A stretch of 64,000 nt of DNA from Pseudodesulfovibrio senegalensis (GTDB lineage: Bacteria > Desulfobacterota > Desulfovibrionia > Desulfovibrionales > Desulfovibrionaceae), in assembly GCF_008830225.1 (NCBI RefSeq), contig NZ_WAIE01000001.1, forward strand, positions 992,001-1,056,000, written 5' to 3'. Shown here in pieces: positions 60,890-64,000 of the stretch. Position numbers and translations under genes: made by a program. Below the pieces are notes generated by a model. That model saw nothing but the letters and a program-made list of their open reading frames with translations. It made no database searches and had not been told where the DNA came from. Numbering within the stretch: position 1 is the first letter of the stretch; each line of letters starts with the position of its first letter.

Positions 60890-61956
60890 ATGAAGATACT
60901 CCATGAAGAATTTTTGAAGAGCTTGAGGGATGAATTGGGCGAACGGCAGGATAAAGCTGATGAAATACTCGATAAGTTAAATGACGAAAACTTCCTGTTG
61001 GATTTAACGAAAGATTTGTCTGCCGATGTCAAGCGCAGCTTATTAAAATATGTTGAGCAAGGACTTGAGGAGAACAAGGAGCAAACAAAGCAGTTTGTTG
61101 AAAAGAATTATAATCGTTGGAGAAGTGGATTCGACCTACTCGAAAAATTGATTTTGATATGCATTGATTCCGGCAATACTTTCAAGGACGATTACTTTGG
61201 GGATAAAGAGGAAATCCATAGTTTTTATGCCCATATTGTAGTCAGATTACATGCAAGATCGTGTCGTATTGCAAATGAAATCATGTGATTACTGAAGTCG
61301 GGATATGCGGATGCGGCACATGCTCGGTGGAGAGCTTTGCACGAAGTCACTGTTACTCAGCTATTTATTTCAAAGCATGGAGATGAGTGTGCTCAACGGT
61401 ATGTTGATTATGAACTAATAGAGTCTTACAAGGGGATGTGTCAGCATAAAAAATATGAGCACCGCCTACAGGAGAAAGCTCCCGATGACAGTGAGATCGA
61501 GCTGTGTAAGAAGTACGTCGATGAGCTCACTGAAAAATATGGGAAAAGTTTTAAAAAAAGCAATATGGATGGGCTTTGCCGTTTGTCCATAAAGGCAAGG
61601 GCGGAAATTTTTCTGATTTAGAAGAGGACGTTAACCTTGACCACTTTCGTCCATATTATAAATGGGCAAGCCAAAGCATTCATGGTGGACCCAAAGGGCT
61701 TATGAGTCGGCTTGGACTCTGTGAAGCAGGGACAGACATCCTACTCGTTGGGCAAAGTGATTCGGGCATGACCGACCCTGCGCATTCGACGGCTTTGAGC
61801 TTAGTTCAGGCGACAACTAACCTTTTGGGGTTGGAACCGACAATAGATCATTTGGTTGTGACGATGATCATAGGCGATATGGCACATGAAATAGGGAAGG
61901 CATTTATTGAAATTGAGAAAGATGTGAAAAGTCTTTCTGTAGATACCTGGTCATAA
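60890..61956 (+). pseudogene. DUF5677 protein, interrupted
   Basis: The pieces fit one DUF5677 protein. Frame 1 runs from ATG 60890 to an in-frame TGA at 61286-61288 and continues in the same frame (LLKSGYADAAHARWRALHEV) to about 61565, where two extra bases shift it; the rest (YGWALPFVHKGKGGNFSDLE to 61956) is in another frame. The TGA stands where homologues seem to have Cys. The protein is helical, of unknown function, sometimes found near defence genes. Confidence 0.75.
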
Positions 61957-61994
61957 ATCCACAATTAAATGGCCCAAAAATGAATCACTTTGGG

Positions 61995-63011
61995 TTAGCG
62001 CTTTGCGCCCGCCAGTCTTTCTGCCAGCTTATTTGCCCTTAAATGGCTATACCGTGCGAGCATTTGCATTGACTTGTGCCCCGATATCATTTTGATCTCC
62101 ATGGTGTCCAAATCTGTATTCTCAAATAAACGCGATATGGCCTCGTGCCTTAGGTCATGGAAGCGAAGGTCCACTATCTCTGCGGATTTAACGGCCCGTC
62201 TCATGTGGCCAGTAATCTGGTCTGCTGAAAGCTCGAAAACTGAGCCTTGGATTTGCCTGGGGAGTCGTTTGAGAATATCAATGGCTGTCGGGGAGAGTGG
62301 GATAGTTCTTTCTTCAAAGTTCTTGGTTTCAGCCAGGTAGAGAGAGGAGTTCTTCAAATCAACGCCAGTCCAATCAAGGCCGGCAATCTCAGCTCGCCTC
62401 ATTGCGGTCTCAAGGGCGAAACGGATGATCGGCTTGAATTTGTCAGAAGCGTGTTCAAGCAATTTTTCCTCTTCTCCATCTTCTAGGCGCCGGGTTCGAT
62501 TTTGACCCGTTTTGGGCTTGTGGGCTAATTTGGTGGGGTTGACTAGGGACTCCATGCCCCAGTCTCGACGCGCAACCTCAAAGAGCTTCGAGAGAAGAGC
62601 CAAATCTAGGCGGATGGTGTTCCCGACAACGCCTTCGGCTTCGCGCTCCTTAATGAAGGAAGCAATTTCTTTGCCGCGGATTCTGGCCAGGAAGAGTCTG
62701 CCGATGTCTCTATCCTTGATCGCATTGGCTCTGTCAGTTTCCCGTTTTGAGTGCTTTAGCCGAATTTTGATATACTCGTCGATGTAGCGCTCAATGGCTT
62801 CGGCTAGAGTGGTTCCTTCAGCTGCTTCCCTGGATACGAAAATACCTTTGTCCATTTCGGACTCGATGTCTCGCGCCCATTTGTCAGCATCGCCTTTGCG
62901 TTTAAAGGTCTTGCTTTGTGGCTTGTGTCCCTTGCGCCGAATGCGGGCTACATAGCGACTTTCGTTTTTTCCCTTGCTGTTGACGAATTTCTTTTTCCAG
63001 ATTGTTGCCAT
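61995..63011 (-). CDS. int: Tyrosine integrase of the element
   Basis: A 338-residue phage-type integrase with AGGAG site. Arm-binding N-terminal domain (SRYVARIRRKGHKPQSKTFK), core-binding domain, then the catalytic residues: Arg in LETAMRRAEIAG, His-x-x-Arg in FHDLRHEAISR, His in MISGHKS and Tyr in LARYSHLRAN. It lies 111 nt from the intact tRNA-Leu and should catalyse integration and excision at the 34-bp att core. Confidence 0.95.
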   Translation of the reverse strand: MATIWKKKFVNSKGKNESRYVARIRRKGHKPQSKTFKRKGDADKWARDIESEMDKGIFVSREAAEGTTLAEAIERYIDEYIKIRLKHSKRETDRANAIKDRDIGRLFLARIRGKEIASFIKEREAEGVVGNTIRLDLALLSKLFEVARRDWGMESLVNPTKLAHKPKTGQNRTRRLEDGEEEKLLEHASDKFKPIIRFALETAMRRAEIAGLDWTGVDLKNSSLYLAETKNFEERTIPLSPTAIDILKRLPRQIQGSVFELSADQITGHMRRAVKSAEIVDLRFHDLRHEAISRLFENTDLDTMEIKMISGHKSMQMLARYSHLRANKLAERLAGAKR

Positions 63012-63079
63012 TTGTGACTCCTTTCAGGTGTGATTTTTAATCATGGTGTCAATCAAATGTCAATTTGGCGGACGCAAGA

Positions 63080-63114
63080 AAAGGACTTATGGAATAATTA
63101 TCCATAAGTCCTTT
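63080..63114 (-). terminator. Element-borne terminator for the restored tRNA-Leu
   Basis: AAAGGACTTATGGA (63080-63093) and TCCATAAGTCCTTT (63101-63114) with a 7-nt loop, reading leftwards into TTCTTG. It replaces the host terminator left behind at 33.77 kb. Confidence 0.85.
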
Positions 63115-63121
63115 AATTTAT

Positions 63122-63208
63122 TGGTGCCCGGAGTGGGGGTCGAACCCACACAGTATTGCTACCGAGGGATTTTAAGTCCCTTGCGTCTACCAATTTCGCC
63201 ATCCGGGC
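63122..63208 (-). tRNA. tRNA-Leu (anticodon TAA)
   Basis: 87 nt including an encoded CCA. The acceptor stem GCCCGGA/TCCGGGC, a D-loop GG, anticodon loop CTTAAAA (TAA), long class II variable arm and T-loop TTCGACC are all readable. The 3' part belongs to the integrated element, the 5' part to the host. Confidence 0.97.
63149..63182. repeat. attR: 34-bp direct repeat
   Basis: Identical to 33,842-33,875; contains the anticodon arm of tRNA-Leu. Crossover must have been within it. Confidence 0.92.
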
Positions 63209-63257
63209 AAATGGGGGATTATCTGTATCCCGGCCGGGCCGGGGCGTCAATGTTCCC

Positions 63258-64000
63258 TCAGTCGACCATACTCAGGTAATTTGCATACAAGCGCGGGCTG
63301 ACGCGGCTGAACTGGTCGAAGTCCGAGATGATCTCAAGGCCCGGGATCAGGGCCCGGACAACCGGAATGTCGAGGTCCTTGCGGGTCAGGTCTGCGTAAC
63401 AGGGCGTATAGCCGTTGGCCGTCAGCGTGTGCTCCAGCACCATGAGGTCGCCGTCCGCGCTGCCCGTTGCATGGTCGGGCAGGTCTTCCAGCTTGCGCGT
63501 GGGCAGGTCGGCCGGGGCCAGTGCGCTGGGCGGACCGGGGAAAGGGTACGGTGTTTCGGTCATGGCCGAGATCAGGGCGCGTTTGCCGCTCAGGTCTGCG
63601 CCGGTGCCGGTGTTTATGTCGCCGCGTTGTCCCGTGACAATGGCTTTGTAGCAGGGGATTCCGGTTTCCGGGGTCATGTCCATGAACCAGACGTGGATGC
63701 CGGAAAGCATGTAGTTGCCGAGCAGCTTGCTGATTTCCGGGTCGTCGCTGGCAATGCGGAAGCAGCGTTTTGGATCAAAGGGTGTGGTGGCTGCACAATC
63801 GCGTTCCACGGCTTCCAGCAGGCCGGAGACTTTTGCTTCTGCCAAGGTGTTGCCCGAAGCCAGCCCGGTGGACCCGAGCGCGCTGAACAGGCTTTGCTCG
63901 TCGCAGTTGCAGAAAAGATAGGCGAACTGCACCGGGATGAGCATGGGCGCGGGCGTGCCGTTTTGATCCGGCGCGGTCCCGGGCATCCACCAAAGCTTTT
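63258..64000 (-). CDS. YcaO-domain protein (cut by window edge)
   Basis: The last ~247 residues of a YcaO-family protein whose start lies beyond position 64,000; the reading continues upstream of the Met at 63986. The ATP/substrate motif GLASGNTLAEAKVSGLLEAV with following ERD (near residue 42 of the visible part) is typical. YcaO proteins cyclise or thioamidate peptide backbones with ATP, or modify ribosomal protein S12 with RimO. The product here cannot be told. Confidence 0.85.
   Translation of the reverse strand, partial: KLWWMPGTAPDQNGTPAPMLIPVQFAYLFCNCDEQSLFSALGSTGLASGNTLAEAKVSGLLEAVERDCAATTPFDPKRCFRIASDDPEISKLLGNYMLSGIHVWFMDMTPETGIPCYKAIVTGQRGDINTGTGADLSGKRALISAMTETPYPFPGPPSALAPADLPTRKLEDLPDHATGSADGDLMVLEHTLTANGYTPCYADLTRKDLDIPVVRALIPGLEIISDFDQFSRVSPRLYANYLSMVD

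Larger units (their letters stand above)
33842..63182. mobile_element. Integrative element in tRNA-Leu(TAA), about 29.3 kb
   Basis: The element is bounded by a 34-bp direct repeat inside tRNA-Leu and carries its own tyrosine integrase next to attR. It restores the tRNA 3' half at attR with a slightly different but still paired T-stem and brings its own terminator. Plasmid functions (initiator with iterons, ParA operon, DotA/TraY-like protein) occupy the left half, two IS elements the middle, defence operons the right half. No relaxase, coupling protein or full secretion system is visible, so it is an integrated plasmid-like or mobilisable element rather than a complete conjugative one. Confidence 0.9.

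Noticed and set aside
61286-61350. Selenocysteine decoding of the DUF5677 TGA
   Set aside because: No convincing SECIS-like hairpin directly after the TGA and a second, independent frameshift in the same gene.

Overview
The window is bacterial chromosome from a marine or salt-adapted member of the Desulfovibrionales (Desulfovibrio/Pseudodesulfovibrio type), interrupted by a genomic island of about 29 kb. The host assignment rests on family recognition, not a search. Supporting genes are a FeoAB system with a Cys-rich FeoB-associated protein, an archaeal-type first enzyme of aromatic biosynthesis (ADH synthase), the lysine 2,3-aminomutase/beta-lysine acetyltransferase pair for a compatible solute, and several small proteins typical of sulfate reducers.

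Host part 1 (1-33.8 kb). In order: a small Sm-like protein; a sodium:solute symporter with its small subunit and a divergent DUF294 nucleotidyltransferase-like regulator; a family 9 glycosyltransferase; two small conserved genes; a PilZ protein coupled to an MltC-like lytic transglycosylase; a stand-alone Hpt protein; ADH synthase behind what looks like a classical phenylalanine attenuator (leader peptide with ten Phe codons plus competing hairpins); a nucleoside-recognition membrane protein; feoB, feoA and the Cys-rich protein with a Fur-like box; a second PilZ-type protein; a polar amino-acid ABC transporter; a hybrid histidine kinase; an AI-2E/PerM-family permease; MltA; a secreted C39-like peptidase; a six-gene operon (amino-acid ABC importer, ablA, ablB, yitT) for N-acetyl-beta-lysine; a PAS-LuxR regulator; and a YtcJ-type amidohydrolase.

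Island (33,842-63,182). It lies between a 61-nt 3' remnant of tRNA-Leu(TAA) and an intact tRNA-Leu(TAA); a perfect 34-bp repeat marks attL and attR and a tyrosine integrase sits beside the intact tRNA. The left half is plasmid-like: an AlpA-type HTH protein, a replication initiator followed by seven 17-bp iterons, a second tyrosine recombinase behind a heavily structured intergenic region, an orphan HigA, a VbhA-like antitoxin, an orphan DotA/TraY-type protein with two small membrane proteins, and a ParA partition operon. The middle carries a decayed IS66 element, an HNH-HIT fusion protein, an intact IS3 element with a TCT target duplication and a CoiA-like gene that now ends at the IS. The right half is defence: a three-gene toxin/antitoxin/SecB-like chaperone operon resembling CmdTAC, then, reading the other way, a tight four-gene operon of a zinc-dependent phospholipase C-like protein, a small lipoprotein-like protein, a CD-NTase and a Cap15-like 2TM-beta-barrel effector (short CBASS with two unfamiliar upstream genes). 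A GNAT acetyltransferase and a decayed DUF5677 gene precede the integrase.

Host part 2 (63.1-64 kb) is the tRNA-Leu and the C-terminal part of a YcaO-domain protein running off the window. The strongest candidates for new biology are the four-gene phospholipase/lipoprotein/CD-NTase/Cap15 operon, the CmdTAC-like operon, the Phe attenuator in front of ADH synthase, and the HNH-HIT protein.
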